A DNA stretch of 64,000 nucleotides, taken from the NCBI GenBank assembly GCA_036489765.1, contig DASXFE010000096.1:1-64000 (forward strand), given 5' to 3'. The stretch's first letter is position 1; the number at the start of each line of letters is the position of its first letter. Shown here piece after piece: positions 50,116 through 58,507 of the stretch. Source of the stretch: DATARH01 sp036489765 (GTDB taxonomy: Bacteria; Pseudomonadota; Alphaproteobacteria; ATCC43930; CGMCC-115725). The position numbers and the translations under genes were made by a program. The notes under the pieces are model-generated. The model was not told where the DNA came from and did not search any database. It was given only the letters and a program-made list of their open reading frames with translations.

Positions 50116-50316
50116 AAGCCCGTCCGCCAGAGGCTGGTGCGGCGCCATCCGGTCAGCGGCCGCAAGTCGCTGTTCCTGTCCGCGCATGCCGGCGGCATCG
50201 AAGGCATGTCGCTGCCGCAGGCGCGGCTGCCGCTGATGGACCTGACCGAGTTCGCGACGAGCGAGCGGTTTGTCTATGTGCACGTCTGGCGGGTCAACGA
50301 CCTCGCTATGTGGAAC
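50116..50316 (+). pseudogene. TauD/TfdA-type dioxygenase remnant
   Basis: A 67-codon fragment of an alpha-ketoglutarate-dependent dioxygenase: PVRQRLVRRHPVSGRKSLF, HAGGIEGMSLPQARLPL, DLTEFATSERFVYVHVWR, then VNDLAMWN. It matches the part just before the distal iron-ligand histidine. The similarity stops exactly where the TGTCATTGCGAG repeat begins (50317). The N-terminal half with the HxD ligands is also missing; upstream sequence (50056-50115) is unrelated. It cannot encode an active enzyme. An intact family member is at 56240-57055. Confidence 0.8.
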
Positions 50317-50395
50317 TGTCATTGCGAGGAGCCGGAGCCTGCGTGGCAATCCCGGTCCGTAGGAGTTCACCCAGCCCGAGATTGCCACGCCGCGC
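50317..50395. repeat. Second copy of the TGTCATTGCGAG interspersed element
   Basis: Starts TGTCATTGCGAGGAGCCG like the element at 5940 and carries the same inner TGGCAATC arm, with GATTGCCACG as its complement further on. The right end is decayed, so the boundary near 50395 is approximate. It abuts the dioxygenase remnant. Confidence 0.68.
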
Positions 50396-50422
50396 ATTGC
50401 CCGGGCCGCAAGGACGCTCAGT

Positions 50423-51679
50423 CTACCCCACGGTGTTTCGCGGCACGTCCTTGAACGGTCTGTCAGTGTCGCCGGTGCGCTCGCGCGGCATCTTGAGCAC
50501 GCGTTCGCTGATGATGTTGCGCTGGATCTCGTCCGTGCCGCCGGCGATCGAGCACGCCGGCACCGACACCAGGATCTCGGCCAAGAGCCCGTTCATCGGG
50601 CCGTCCTCGCCGGTCAACAGCGCGTCCGGTCCCAGGAGCGATGTGTGCACGCGCGCCGCCGCCCGCGCGACGAGGCTGGACGCCAGCTTGCCGAGCGAGC
50701 CCTCGGGACCTTGCGGCCGCCCCTGCTCCTGCGCCGTGCGGGCGCGCCGCGCGGTCCACTCGGCCGCCTTCGACATCGACAGGACCTTGGCGATTTCCTG
50801 CCGCACTACCGGATCGTCGCTCTTTCCAGTCGCCCGCGCCCGCTCCAGCAGAAGATCGATGCGGCCCACACGCTGCGGATACCATTTGTAGGGTTCCATC
50901 GTCGTGCGGATTTCGTCGCGCTCCTCGTCGTAAATGCGGCCCGGCTTGTCGGAGGCGACCGCCCAGCTCCGCAGCGCGTCGGCGCCGCGGCGTTCGTGCA
51001 TCAGCGTCGTGGTCGTGACCGCCCAGCCGTTGCCGACCTCGGAGACGAGCATCTCGGGCTCGACCTTTGCGTCGGTAAAGAACACCTGATTGAACGAGGC
51101 ATAGCCGTTCATCTGCCGCAGCGGCTGCACGGTCACACCCGGCTGCTTCATGTCGAGGATGAAATAGGACAGCCCCGGGTGCTTCGGCTTGTCCCAGTCC
51201 GTGCGCGCCAGCAGGAGGCCCCAATGCGCCTTGTGCGCGCTGGTGGTCCACACCTTCTGCCCGTTGATCACCCACTGATTGCCGCGGAAATCGGCGCGGG
51301 TCACCGCCCCGGCCACGTCGGAGCCGCTGCCCGGCTCGCTGAAGAGCTGGCACCAGATGTCCTCGCCGGTCAGGATGCGCAGGAGGAACTTCTCCTTCTG
51401 CAGATCGGTGCCGTGCGCGAGGATGGTCGCGGCGGCGAGGGTGCGGATGCCGACCTTGGCGACGCCGATCGCGCCGATGCGCTTGAATTCCTCCTCGACC
51501 ACCGGCACCAGTCCGACGGGAAGGTCGCGGCCGTACCAGCGCGACGGCCAGTGCGGGACACCCCATCCGGACTCGGCGAGCTTGAGCCGCCATTCCACCA
51601 GCCCGCAATCCGCAATCCAGTTCGCTTCCAGCCATGCGCGAGCCTCGGCGCGGACGGTGTCTTCGTTGATCTCGGTCAT
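50423..51679 (-). CDS. Acyl-CoA dehydrogenase (FadE-like), 418 residues
   Basis: A flavoprotein that introduces a 2,3 double bond into an acyl-CoA. Marks of the family are CQLFSEPGSGSDVAGAVTRA and GNQWVINGQKVWTTSAHKAHWG in the middle, and PACSIAGGTDEIQRNIISERVLKMPRE at the end. The residue aligned with the glutamate of YEGT-type enzymes is not Glu. It is encoded 11 bases downstream of a second, shorter acyl-CoA dehydrogenase on the same strand. Adjacent unequal pairs of this kind form heterotetramers in sterol side-chain degradation. Start is the ATG at 51677-51679. Confidence 0.9.
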   Translation of the reverse strand: MTEINEDTVRAEARAWLEANWIADCGLVEWRLKLAESGWGVPHWPSRWYGRDLPVGLVPVVEEEFKRIGAIGVAKVGIRTLAAATILAHGTDLQKEKFLLRILTGEDIWCQLFSEPGSGSDVAGAVTRADFRGNQWVINGQKVWTTSAHKAHWGLLLARTDWDKPKHPGLSYFILDMKQPGVTVQPLRQMNGYASFNQVFFTDAKVEPEMLVSEVGNGWAVTTTTLMHERRGADALRSWAVASDKPGRIYDEERDEIRTTMEPYKWYPQRVGRIDLLLERARATGKSDDPVVRQEIAKVLSMSKAAEWTARRARTAQEQGRPQGPEGSLGKLASSLVARAAARVHTSLLGPDALLTGEDGPMNGLLAEILVSVPACSIAGGTDEIQRNIISERVLKMPRERTGDTDRPFKDVPRNTVG

Positions 51680-51690
51680 GTCGTTCGTCC

Positions 51691-52806
51691 TCACGCGGCC
51701 CAGTTCTGCAGCATCAGTTCGCGGTGATAGCCGGCGTCGCCCAGCAACACCTCGGAGCTTTTGGCTCGCTTGAACCAGAGATGCGTGTCGTTGTCCCAGG
51801 TGAAGCCGATGCCGCCGTGGATCTGCACCGCGTGGATGGCGGTCTGCGTGTAGGCATCGCTGGCAAGCGCCTTGGCGAGATGCGCGGCGGCCAGTGCGTC
51901 GTCGTCGCCCTCATCGAGCGCCGCGGCGGCGTAATAGGCCGCCGACTTGGCCAACTCGACCTCGAGCAGCATGTCGGCCTGCTTGTGCTTCATCGACTGG
52001 AACGACGCGATCGCCTTGCCGAACTGCATCCGCATCATCGCGTAGGCGAGGGCATCCTCGCGCAGCCTGTCGGCGCCCCCGACCATCTCGTTGGCGAGGC
52101 AGACGACAGCTTCGATGATCGTGCGGGCGAAGGGCGCGGCGGCGGCGCCCGCCGCGCCGAGGGGCTGCGCCTTGACGCCGCCGAAATCCAGCCGGGCGAA
52201 TTTGCGGGTGGGGTCCATCGATTTCAGGGCGCGGCGCGTCAGCCCGCCCGCCTTGCCGTCGACCGTGAACAGCGAGAGGCCTTGCTGCGCGCGCGCGAGG
52301 ACGACGATCAGATCGGCGGTATGCCCGTCGACGACGTAGGTCTTGTGCCCGTTCAGCACAAAGCCGCCGCCTTCAGCCGTCGCGGTCAGCATTGTTCCGT
52401 CGGCCTCCCAGCGCCCGTTATCCTCGACCCAGGCCAAGGTCGCGGTCGTCTCGCCCGCGGCGATACCCGGTAATAGTGCCTGCTGCTCGGCCTCGGTGCC
52501 GGCATTCATGATCGCGCCCGCGGCGAGGACCGCGGTCGCGAAATAGGGGGCGCAGAGCAGGGCGCGTCCCATCTCCTCGAACACGATGCACTGGTCGCCC
52601 AACGATAGCCCATAGCCGCCATAGGCTTCCGGGATACGGATCGCCGTCAGACCGAGCGCGGTATTGATGGCAGCCCAGCCGTCGCGCTCGTAGCCCTGAT
52701 CGGTTTCCATCAGGCGCCGAACTTCCTTTGTCGACGACCGATCGGCCAGCAGGCGGCGGAGGTTGGAGCGGAATTCTTCCTGCTCGCTGGAAAAACTGAA
52801 CTTCAC
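51691..52806 (-). CDS. Acyl-CoA dehydrogenase (FadE-like), 371 residues
   Basis: Second member of the acyl-CoA dehydrogenase pair. It has EQEEFRSNLRRLLADRSS at the N-terminus and PEAYGGYGLSLGDQCIVFEEMGRAL. The middle region is weakened (LAWVEDNGRWEADGT in place of the usual TEPxAGSD), and it ends AIHAVQIHGGIGFTWDNDTHLWFKRAKSS. A changed middle motif is typical of the partner subunit in heteromeric enzymes. The start is the GTG at 52804-52806. It precedes the 418-residue subunit by 11 bases and follows the flavin oxidoreductase by 45 bases. Confidence 0.88.
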   Translation of the reverse strand: MKFSFSSEQEEFRSNLRRLLADRSSTKEVRRLMETDQGYERDGWAAINTALGLTAIRIPEAYGGYGLSLGDQCIVFEEMGRALLCAPYFATAVLAAGAIMNAGTEAEQQALLPGIAAGETTATLAWVEDNGRWEADGTMLTATAEGGGFVLNGHKTYVVDGHTADLIVVLARAQQGLSLFTVDGKAGGLTRRALKSMDPTRKFARLDFGGVKAQPLGAAGAAAAPFARTIIEAVVCLANEMVGGADRLREDALAYAMMRMQFGKAIASFQSMKHKQADMLLEVELAKSAAYYAAAALDEGDDDALAAAHLAKALASDAYTQTAIHAVQIHGGIGFTWDNDTHLWFKRAKSSEVLLGDAGYHRELMLQNWAA

Positions 52807-52851
52807 TGGGTTCCCCCGAACGTTCGACCGCCGCCGACCTTAGCCGATCCG

Positions 52852-54831
52852 CTAAACCGAGTCCCCAGCCGCATGCCCGCTCGCAGTCGCGAACAGCATC
52901 TCCTGCGGGGCGCGTGCGTCGCCGACCGGGACGACCTCGATGCCGGCGGACCGCAACGCGTCCGCCAGCGCATCGTCCGATGCCCGGGGAGTCGAGTAGG
53001 TGACCAAGGCAACGTCTTTCAGCGTCCGCACATCGCCGTTGTAAATGTTGACGATATCGAGGCGCCCCTCGGCGCACTCGTCGCTCCATCGGGGTTCGCA
53101 CAATGTCAGAACCTCGACCCGCTGCTCGGCCATCCGCCGGAGGATGCCCTGCCGCGTCGTCATGGCCACGTCGGTGGCGATCGTGTCGCGCGGGGTGACG
53201 ATCACCACATGGCCGAAACGCGCGCGCAGCGCCTCCGCCGCGGCGTAGGTGCCTTCGGTGTGATCGGCATCGAACAGCACGGCCGTACCGGGTTGGAGCT
53301 TCTCGTGGCGGAGGACCTCCGTCATGGCGGATCGGAGGTCGGGAACCCAGCCCTCGGCACGCACATCGGCCGGCAGCCAGTCGGGGGTGATCATCGACGA
53401 TCCCGTCGCCAGGATCACGGTGTCGGGCGCCAACGCGATGATGTCGGCTGCGGTCGCCCGGTGGCCCAGCGCGAGCCGGGCGCCCGCACGCTGGGCAGCG
53501 ACCGTCTGGTAATCGTAGATCGAGGAAATGGTCTCGCCACCCGGCAATTGCTCCCGCAGATAGGCCTTGCCGCCGATCCGGTCGGAGGCGCCGAGCACGG
53601 TCACGTCGTGCCCGCGAGCGGCGGCGACCCAGGCCGCCTCCATGCCGGCGATCCCGGCGCCAACGACGACGACGCGTTTGCGCAGCGGGGCCGGTGCGGG
53701 GACAAAGTCGACCTCGTCCGGGCGGGCAACCCGCGGGTTGTTCACGCAGGCGATGGGCACGTGCATCATGATGATCGCGGCCCAGCAGGTATTGCACGAC
53801 AGGCAATAGCGGATATCCCAGGTCCGTCCTGCGGCGGCCTTGCGTGGCCAGGCGGGATCGGCCACCAGCGGGCGGCCCAGCGCCACCAGCGATGCCTCGC
53901 CGCGCGCCAGGATGCCGTCGGCCTCGGCGGGGTCGGTGATGCGGCCCAGCGCCATCAGCGGCACGCCGTTCAGCGAGCGCCGCAACTCGCGGATCGCCGG
54001 CATGTACGGCATCGCCGGGCCGTGGCGATCGGGCGTGTGCATCTCGAGCGTGCGGGCGTGGGCGCCGCCGGCAAAGCAAACGTAGTCAGTATCGCCCGAA
54101 CGGGTCAGCAGATCGGCGATGATCGCAGCCTCGGACGGGCCGACGCCGCCTTGCAGGCCGTCGTCCACGGGCAGCTTCAGCCCGACGATGAAGTCGTGGC
54201 CGCAGGCATCCCGCACAGCGCGAACAACCTCCGCCACGAAGCGCACCCGGCCCTCCCACGTGCCGCCGTATCCGTCGTCCCGGCGGTTCGACCACGGTGA
54301 GAGGAATTGATGGAACATGTGTCCGTGCGCGCCGGAGATCTCGACACCGGAAAACCCGCAGGCTTTCAGGTACGCTGCGGAGTCGGCGATCTCGGCCACC
54401 AGCCCGCGGATCTCCGCCGTGGTCAGTGCGCGCGGCACCGTCCAGGACAGGTCGTCGGGTAGAGCGGAGGCGCCGATCGCTTCGGGATTACGCCCCGGGA
54501 AGTGACGACCGCGGCCGGCGTCCTGGATTTGCCCTAGGAGGCGGCAGTCCTGGTATTCCACGGCCTCCGCAAAGCGCTTGAGCCCGTCGGGGTCGTCCCT
54601 GCGCCAGACCTGGACGCGAGGAAGGTTGGCCTGATGCCGCATCATCGCCAGCGGCTCGGTGATTGTCATCGCCGCGCCGCCCGCCGCGCGGTTCGCGTGG
54701 TACTGGATCATGCGGTCCGTGACGCGGCCCGCGGGGGTGGCGAGCAGGCTCATCGAGGCGTGCACGACGCGATTGCGCAGCACCTTCCGGGCCAGCTCGA
54801 ACGGGGTGAACAGGGCATGAAAGTCGGACAT
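52852..54831 (-). CDS. TMADH/2,4-dienoyl-CoA reductase-like flavin oxidoreductase
   Basis: A 659-residue three-domain enzyme: an Old Yellow Enzyme TIM barrel (residues 1-340; GVEISGAHGHMFHQFLSPWSNRRDD), a [4Fe-4S] segment, and a FAD/NAD module starting VVVVGAGIAGMEAAWVAAARGHDVTVLGASDRIGG. The cluster cysteines read C-L-S-C-N-T-C with the fourth 12 residues on, the spacing of trimethylamine dehydrogenase and not the longer one of dienoyl-CoA reductase. Start is the ATG at 54831, directly after the luciferase-like gene. The substrate is unknown; context suggests an acyl-CoA or amine catabolic step. Confidence 0.9.
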   Translation of the reverse strand: MSDFHALFTPFELARKVLRNRVVHASMSLLATPAGRVTDRMIQYHANRAAGGAAMTITEPLAMMRHQANLPRVQVWRRDDPDGLKRFAEAVEYQDCRLLGQIQDAGRGRHFPGRNPEAIGASALPDDLSWTVPRALTTAEIRGLVAEIADSAAYLKACGFSGVEISGAHGHMFHQFLSPWSNRRDDGYGGTWEGRVRFVAEVVRAVRDACGHDFIVGLKLPVDDGLQGGVGPSEAAIIADLLTRSGDTDYVCFAGGAHARTLEMHTPDRHGPAMPYMPAIRELRRSLNGVPLMALGRITDPAEADGILARGEASLVALGRPLVADPAWPRKAAAGRTWDIRYCLSCNTCWAAIIMMHVPIACVNNPRVARPDEVDFVPAPAPLRKRVVVVGAGIAGMEAAWVAAARGHDVTVLGASDRIGGKAYLREQLPGGETISSIYDYQTVAAQRAGARLALGHRATAADIIALAPDTVILATGSSMITPDWLPADVRAEGWVPDLRSAMTEVLRHEKLQPGTAVLFDADHTEGTYAAAEALRARFGHVVIVTPRDTIATDVAMTTRQGILRRMAEQRVEVLTLCEPRWSDECAEGRLDIVNIYNGDVRTLKDVALVTYSTPRASDDALADALRSAGIEVVPVGDARAPQEMLFATASGHAAGDSV

Positions 54832-54832
54832 T

Positions 54833-55777
54833 CTAGTCGCCCGCGAGCGGCCTGATCTCTGCCGCGAAATGCTGCAGCCGCTCGACGCTGGCCGCGATCG
54901 ACTGGCCGCGGAAATCGAAGATCAGCTCGTGCACGCCGAGCGCCGCAAAGGCGTGGATGTCGCCGGCAATCTCTTCGGGAGTGCCCGAGAACGGCCGGCG
55001 CGACCCGTCCGGCAGCGGGATGCCGGTGTCGTAGAGCGGCGCCTTGTACGAAATCGTGAGGGCCGAGAAATCGCGCCCCTCCGCCTCGGTCAGCCGCCTC
55101 AGCGTGTCGAGGTGCGTGCGCATTTCCTCGGGCGGCAGGGGCGAGGCCGCGATCGCGCCGACGGGGTGCCAGCCGTCGCCGTGTCGTGCGGTGCGGCGCA
55201 AGGCGGCCCGCGAATGCCCGCCGACCCAGATCGGCGGATGCGGTTTTTGCACCGGGAAGGGCTCGCAGCGGATATCGGCATAGCGGTAGAACCGCCCGTC
55301 GAAGCTGGCGGGCGACTGCGACCAGAGCTGCTTGAAGATCGCGATCCACTCGTCGGTCACTGCGCCGCGCGCCTCGAAGGGAGGGGCGTCGAGTGCCTCG
55401 AACTCCTCTTTCAGCCACCCGGTGCCGACCCCGAGCGTCACCCGGCCGCCCGACAGGACGTCGAGCGAGGCCACCATCTTCGCGGTGAGCACAGGATTGC
55501 GGTACGGCAGCACCAGCACCGAGGTGACGAGGCGGAGCCGCTCCGTCGCTCCGGCCACGACGCCGAGGATCGAAAACGTGTCGAGGGCGTCGCCTTCGCT
55601 CGGATGCTTGCCGTCGACCGTGTAGGGATAGGGCGACTGGCTCTCGACCGGAAAGACGATGTGGTCGGCGACCATCGCCGAATGGAGGCCCAGCCGCTCG
55701 CCTTCGCGCGTGAGGTTGAGGACACCGTCGCGCGTCGCCGTCGGCCCACGCGTGGGAAGGTAGAAGCCGTAACGCAT
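54833..55777 (-). CDS. Luciferase-like (LLM class) flavin/F420 oxidoreductase
   Basis: A 314-residue TIM-barrel protein of the bacterial luciferase-like family: MRYGFYLPTRGP start, VADHIVFP, RLRLVTSVLVLPYRNPVLTAKMVASLDVLSGGRVTLGVGTGWLKEEF, and PPIWVGGHSRAALRRTARHGDGWHP. This matches the LLM class F420-dependent subfamily (TIGR03619 type); whether the real cofactor is F420 or FMN cannot be decided here. Start is the ATG at 55775-55777. Its stop abuts the next gene's start, so the two are co-transcribed. Confidence 0.88.
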   Translation of the reverse strand: MRYGFYLPTRGPTATRDGVLNLTREGERLGLHSAMVADHIVFPVESQSPYPYTVDGKHPSEGDALDTFSILGVVAGATERLRLVTSVLVLPYRNPVLTAKMVASLDVLSGGRVTLGVGTGWLKEEFEALDAPPFEARGAVTDEWIAIFKQLWSQSPASFDGRFYRYADIRCEPFPVQKPHPPIWVGGHSRAALRRTARHGDGWHPVGAIAASPLPPEEMRTHLDTLRRLTEAEGRDFSALTISYKAPLYDTGIPLPDGSRRPFSGTPEEIAGDIHAFAALGVHELIFDFRGQSIAASVERLQHFAAEIRPLAGD

Positions 55778-55892
55778 CGGGCCCGCTCCGTGTGACCGCT
55801 CTTGCCGGTGCGGCCAAGGTAGAGGCTGCCGTCCCGGCGGCCTAGCGCCGGATTATCTCAGGGGCGGAGCTGTACGAAAAAATCCGCCGCTA

Positions 55893-56177
55893 TCAGCGGG
55901 CAGCGCGCCGGGGCGCGCGCTGGCGGCGCGGTTGCGCGGCAGCGTTTCCGACCACCACGCAGGTCGCGGGCAGCGGCGGACGGCGGCGGGAAGCTGCCGG
56001 GGTGACGACACCCGCCGCCGGGCGGGCGCGTGCCGGCACCCGGTTCCAGACCCGGGCGAGTTCCTCGTCCTGGAGCGCCTGCGCGCGATAAGCCGAAAGC
56101 GCGGCAAAATAGGCCAGCGAAAGAAGGGCGACAGGGGTGCCGACCGCGATCCCGGCGGCGATGAGAAGGGACGACAT
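55893..56177 (-). CDS. Small single-span membrane protein
   Basis: A 94-residue protein with an N-terminal hydrophobic segment (MSSLLIAAGIAVGTPVALLSLAYFAAL, residues 1-27) and a polar, arginine/alanine-rich remainder (AYRAQALQDEELARVWNRVPARARPAAG). It could be an uncleaved anchor or a signal peptide. The frame is plausible but the C-terminal part is arginine-rich like shadow frames, so its reality is moderate. It lies between the TauD-type dioxygenase and the luciferase-like gene on the same strand. No family recognised. Confidence 0.5.
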   Translation of the reverse strand: MSSLLIAAGIAVGTPVALLSLAYFAALSAYRAQALQDEELARVWNRVPARARPAAGVVTPAASRRRPPLPATCVVVGNAAAQPRRQRAPRRAAR

Positions 56178-56239
56178 ATTCCGACAACGCGGCGGAAAGC
56201 GGAGGGTTGCCCCGCGCTATGGCCTTGCGCAAAAATCAA

Positions 56240-57055
56240 TCAATTGATCGTGGGGCGGTCGCCTTCGACGAGAATGCGCCAGAGGATGCGGCTTTCGCTG
56301 CGGTCGTAGTCGCCGTGGGCGCGGTGCATCGTGGCGCGGTCGTCGATGACCAGCACGTCGCCCTTGGTCCACTGGTGGGTATAGGTGATCTCGGGCCGGA
56401 TCATGCGGTCGATCAGGTCGGCCATGTAGGCCTTGCTGTCCTCTGGCGTCATGCCCTCGATCAGCCCGACCTTCTGGATGTGGAAAAAGACCGCCTTGGT
56501 GCCGTGGACCGGGTGGGTGCGGACCATCGGGTGGATGACCGGGACGCCATACTTCTTGCGGTCTTCGGCGCGGGTGTCCTGGCGCTGCTCGTCGAGGAGG
56601 TTGACCGTGCGCAGCGTGTCGAGGCGGCGCTGCTCCTCGGCGGGCAGCGCGTCGTAGGCGGCGCGCATGCTGGCGACGCTGGTCTCGCCACCCTTCGACG
56701 GGATCTCGACGCCGTAGAGGATCGTCGCGAGCGGCGGCTTTTCGTGATTGGTGTGGTCGGTGTGCCAGCGCTCGGCCGGCTTCTGGCCGTTCCGGTGGTA
56801 GACCATGCCGATATTCGAGTACCCCTCCATGTGGTGCTGCGAATAGTGCTGGCGCATCACCGGGCCGAAGGCGCCGGCGGCGGCGAGGTACTGGTCGGGG
56901 GTGAGATACTGGCCGTGGAAGACGAGGGCGAGATGCTCGGCGAGCGCCTGCGACAGCGCCGTGCGTGTCTCGGCATCGATCGGTTGCGATAGGTCGATGC
57001 CGGAAATCTCGGCGCCGATGCCGGGCTTCAGCTTGGTGATCGTCAACTGGGCCAT
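56240..57055 (-). CDS. TauD/TfdA-family alpha-ketoglutarate-dependent dioxygenase
   Basis: A 271-residue Fe(II) dioxygenase. The iron ligands are His98 and Asp100 in ERWHTDHTN, with the distal His in DDRATMHRA and the 2-oxoglutarate arginine in SRILWRILVEGD. The N-terminus (ITKLKPGIGAEISGIDLSQPID) is typical. Substrates of the family include taurine, 2,4-D and alkyl sulfates. Start is the ATG at 57053-57055 after GGGAGGGACGCG. A fragment of another family member is at 50116-50316. Confidence 0.92.
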   Translation of the reverse strand: MAQLTITKLKPGIGAEISGIDLSQPIDAETRTALSQALAEHLALVFHGQYLTPDQYLAAAGAFGPVMRQHYSQHHMEGYSNIGMVYHRNGQKPAERWHTDHTNHEKPPLATILYGVEIPSKGGETSVASMRAAYDALPAEEQRRLDTLRTVNLLDEQRQDTRAEDRKKYGVPVIHPMVRTHPVHGTKAVFFHIQKVGLIEGMTPEDSKAYMADLIDRMIRPEITYTHQWTKGDVLVIDDRATMHRAHGDYDRSESRILWRILVEGDRPTIN

Positions 57056-57091
57056 CGCGTCCCTCCCGAATGGGTCGACGCATCCTAGCGC

Positions 57092-57123
57092 AAAAAAAGG
57101 GCGGCTGGTCGCCGCCCTTTTTT
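57092..57123. terminator. Bidirectional rho-independent terminator
   Basis: AAAAAAAGGGCGGC (57092-57105), loop TGGTC, then GCCGCCC and a run of T to 57123. The stem has flanking A and T runs, so it works on both strands. On the minus strand it closes the gene at 57169-57474, ahead of the dioxygenase gene. Confidence 0.88.
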
Positions 57124-57168
57124 GAACTCGCCAACCCTGGGTGGTTCAATCCCAGGCGCGGTCTCCGG

Positions 57169-57474
57169 CTACTGCCGGCCGCCGCTGTCTCCGCCGCCAC
57201 TGCCGCCCGTCAAGGCGGGCCCGGGGTAGTCGTTCGGGATCTGGTTGTAGTTGCTGTAGTTGTACCCATACGGCGTATAGCGCTGGATGCCCCAGTTGGT
57301 GCCCGTGGGGACCGAGGGCAGCGGCGCCTGGGCAATCTGCTGCGGCGCCGACTGCTCGCAGGTCCAGCCGGTGGCGCCCCAATAACAGGCGGCCTGCGCG
57401 TCGGGGGTCAGCGCGAGGACGCCGGCGATCACGGCGGCGCCGCCCAACAGTGTCAAAATACGGTTCTGTCTCAT
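57169..57474 (-). CDS. Small exported protein, tyrosine/proline/glycine rich
   Basis: A 101-residue protein with a clear signal peptide (residues 1-28, ending PDAQA, cleavage before ACYWG). The mature part has two cysteines (ACYWGATGWTCEQS) and an aromatic, asparagine-rich stretch (YTPYGYNYSNYNQIPND) before a glycine-rich tail. No family recognised; likely periplasmic or surface. It stands alone, followed by a strong terminator. Confidence 0.75.
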   Translation of the reverse strand: MRQNRILTLLGGAAVIAGVLALTPDAQAACYWGATGWTCEQSAPQQIAQAPLPSVPTGTNWGIQRYTPYGYNYSNYNQIPNDYPGPALTGGSGGGDSGGRQ

Positions 57475-57677
57475 GCCATCCTCGATGCAAAAGAGGGAGC
57501 AAAGCTCTTGCCGCTACAGATGGTAGCGGAGGCCTTGGGAGACCCATGCTTCAAGGTTGGGGCTCCTCTCCCAAATGGCCAGTCACCATCTCGTGAAACC
57601 GCCGGACGCGGTCCAGGTCCTTTGCGTACGAGCCGTCGCGGCCTCGACTCGAACGGGGCGACGGGATTGCCGGACCT

Positions 57678-57717
57678 CTTTTCCCCTGCCCATTCGCCCG
57701 GCCTGGGCAGGGGAAAG
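57678..57717. terminator. Hairpin after the small cysteine-rich gene
   Basis: CTTTTCCCCTGCCC (57678-57691) pairs with GGGCAGGGGAAAG (57705-57717) with one bulged T. It lies 17 bases past the stop of the minus-strand gene at 57735. There is no U-run on that strand, so termination is uncertain. The rest of 57475-57677 holds nothing recognisable. Confidence 0.4.
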
Positions 57718-57734
57718 ACTAAGTCGATTAGAAT

Positions 57735-57977
57735 CTATTGCTGCTTGTGCCCGTCACCGCAAGTATTGCTTGAATTGTCGCAATTGATGCAAAAGTTTTT
57801 GGCGGGGCCGCAGCATTCATTCTTGTCGTTATAGGTGCCGTCGTTGACTTTGTCTCCACTTGAGGTCATCGCATGACACTCTTTGCCGGGGACAGGGTCG
57901 GCATACGCCATTTGCAGCCCGAACAGCAGCACCGTCCCAAACGCCGCTGCACCCGCGATCCGCTTCGTCAACGTCAT
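57735..57977 (-). CDS. Small exported cysteine-rich protein
   Basis: An 80-residue protein with a signal peptide (residues 1-26, MTLTKRIAGAAAFGTVLLFGLQMAYA) and a mature part with six cysteines (ECH, ECC, FCINC, TCGDGH). The pattern could form disulfides or hold metal. The ATG at 57975-57977 has GGAGGACGG upstream; the longer frame to 58004 is not needed. No family recognised. Confidence 0.75.
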   Translation of the reverse strand: MTLTKRIAGAAAFGTVLLFGLQMAYADPVPGKECHAMTSSGDKVNDGTYNDKNECCGPAKNFCINCDNSSNTCGDGHKQQ

Positions 57978-58174
57978 GTTCCGTCCTCCTTTGGGGGTCT
58001 GCATCCGAGACGGATAACGCGCCGGATGGGCAATATATTCCCGCTCCAGTTATACTCGGCCCGCGCGCACCGCCCAGAATTTTTGCTTTAAATGCCACAA
58101 GGGCGGGCGTCGTTTTTTTGGTCGCGTTTCAACAGAGCCGGCGGATTCCCGGCTCCCCAAACGAGGAGACCACC

Positions 58175-58408
58175 ATGTCCATCCGCATAAAGAGATTAGC
58201 CGGCGCGGTGCTGTCGCTATCGATCTTGGTGTTGGCCCACGGCGCAAATGCCCAGACGCCCAAGGCGATGATCGGAGAGGCTCTCGACCTCCTGTCGTCG
58301 GCGGTGCAGACGCTGCAGCAGGATTCGCTGTCGCCCGGCGACAAGCAGAGGGCGCTCAGTCAAATCCACGGAGCGGCTGAAATACTCATGCGCGTTCAGG
58401 CGAACTGA
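58175..58408 (+). CDS. Small exported helical protein
   Basis: A 77-residue protein with a signal peptide (residues 1-26, ending HGANA) and a short helical mature part (MIGEALDLLSSAVQTLQQDSLSPGDKQRALSQIHGAAEILMRVQ). The ATG at 58175 follows GAGGAGACCACC. The frame upstream to 57860 overlaps the divergent cysteine-rich gene and is rejected. No family recognised. Confidence 0.72.
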   Translation: MSIRIKRLAGAVLSLSILVLAHGANAQTPKAMIGEALDLLSSAVQTLQQDSLSPGDKQRALSQIHGAAEILMRVQAN

Positions 58409-58507
58409 ATCGAGGCGGGGCGCCCGGCCGCGGCTCGCGATTGTGACCTGCGCGGCCGTGGCCTAGGATCGCCGGCCTTGGCAACCGCTGCTGTCCGCGG
58501 GGAAGCG

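Noticed and set aside
50056..50454. A 132-residue open frame as an intact gene
   Set aside because: Only its middle matches a TauD/TfdA dioxygenase; its end is repeat sequence and its start is unrelated, so it is a remnant.
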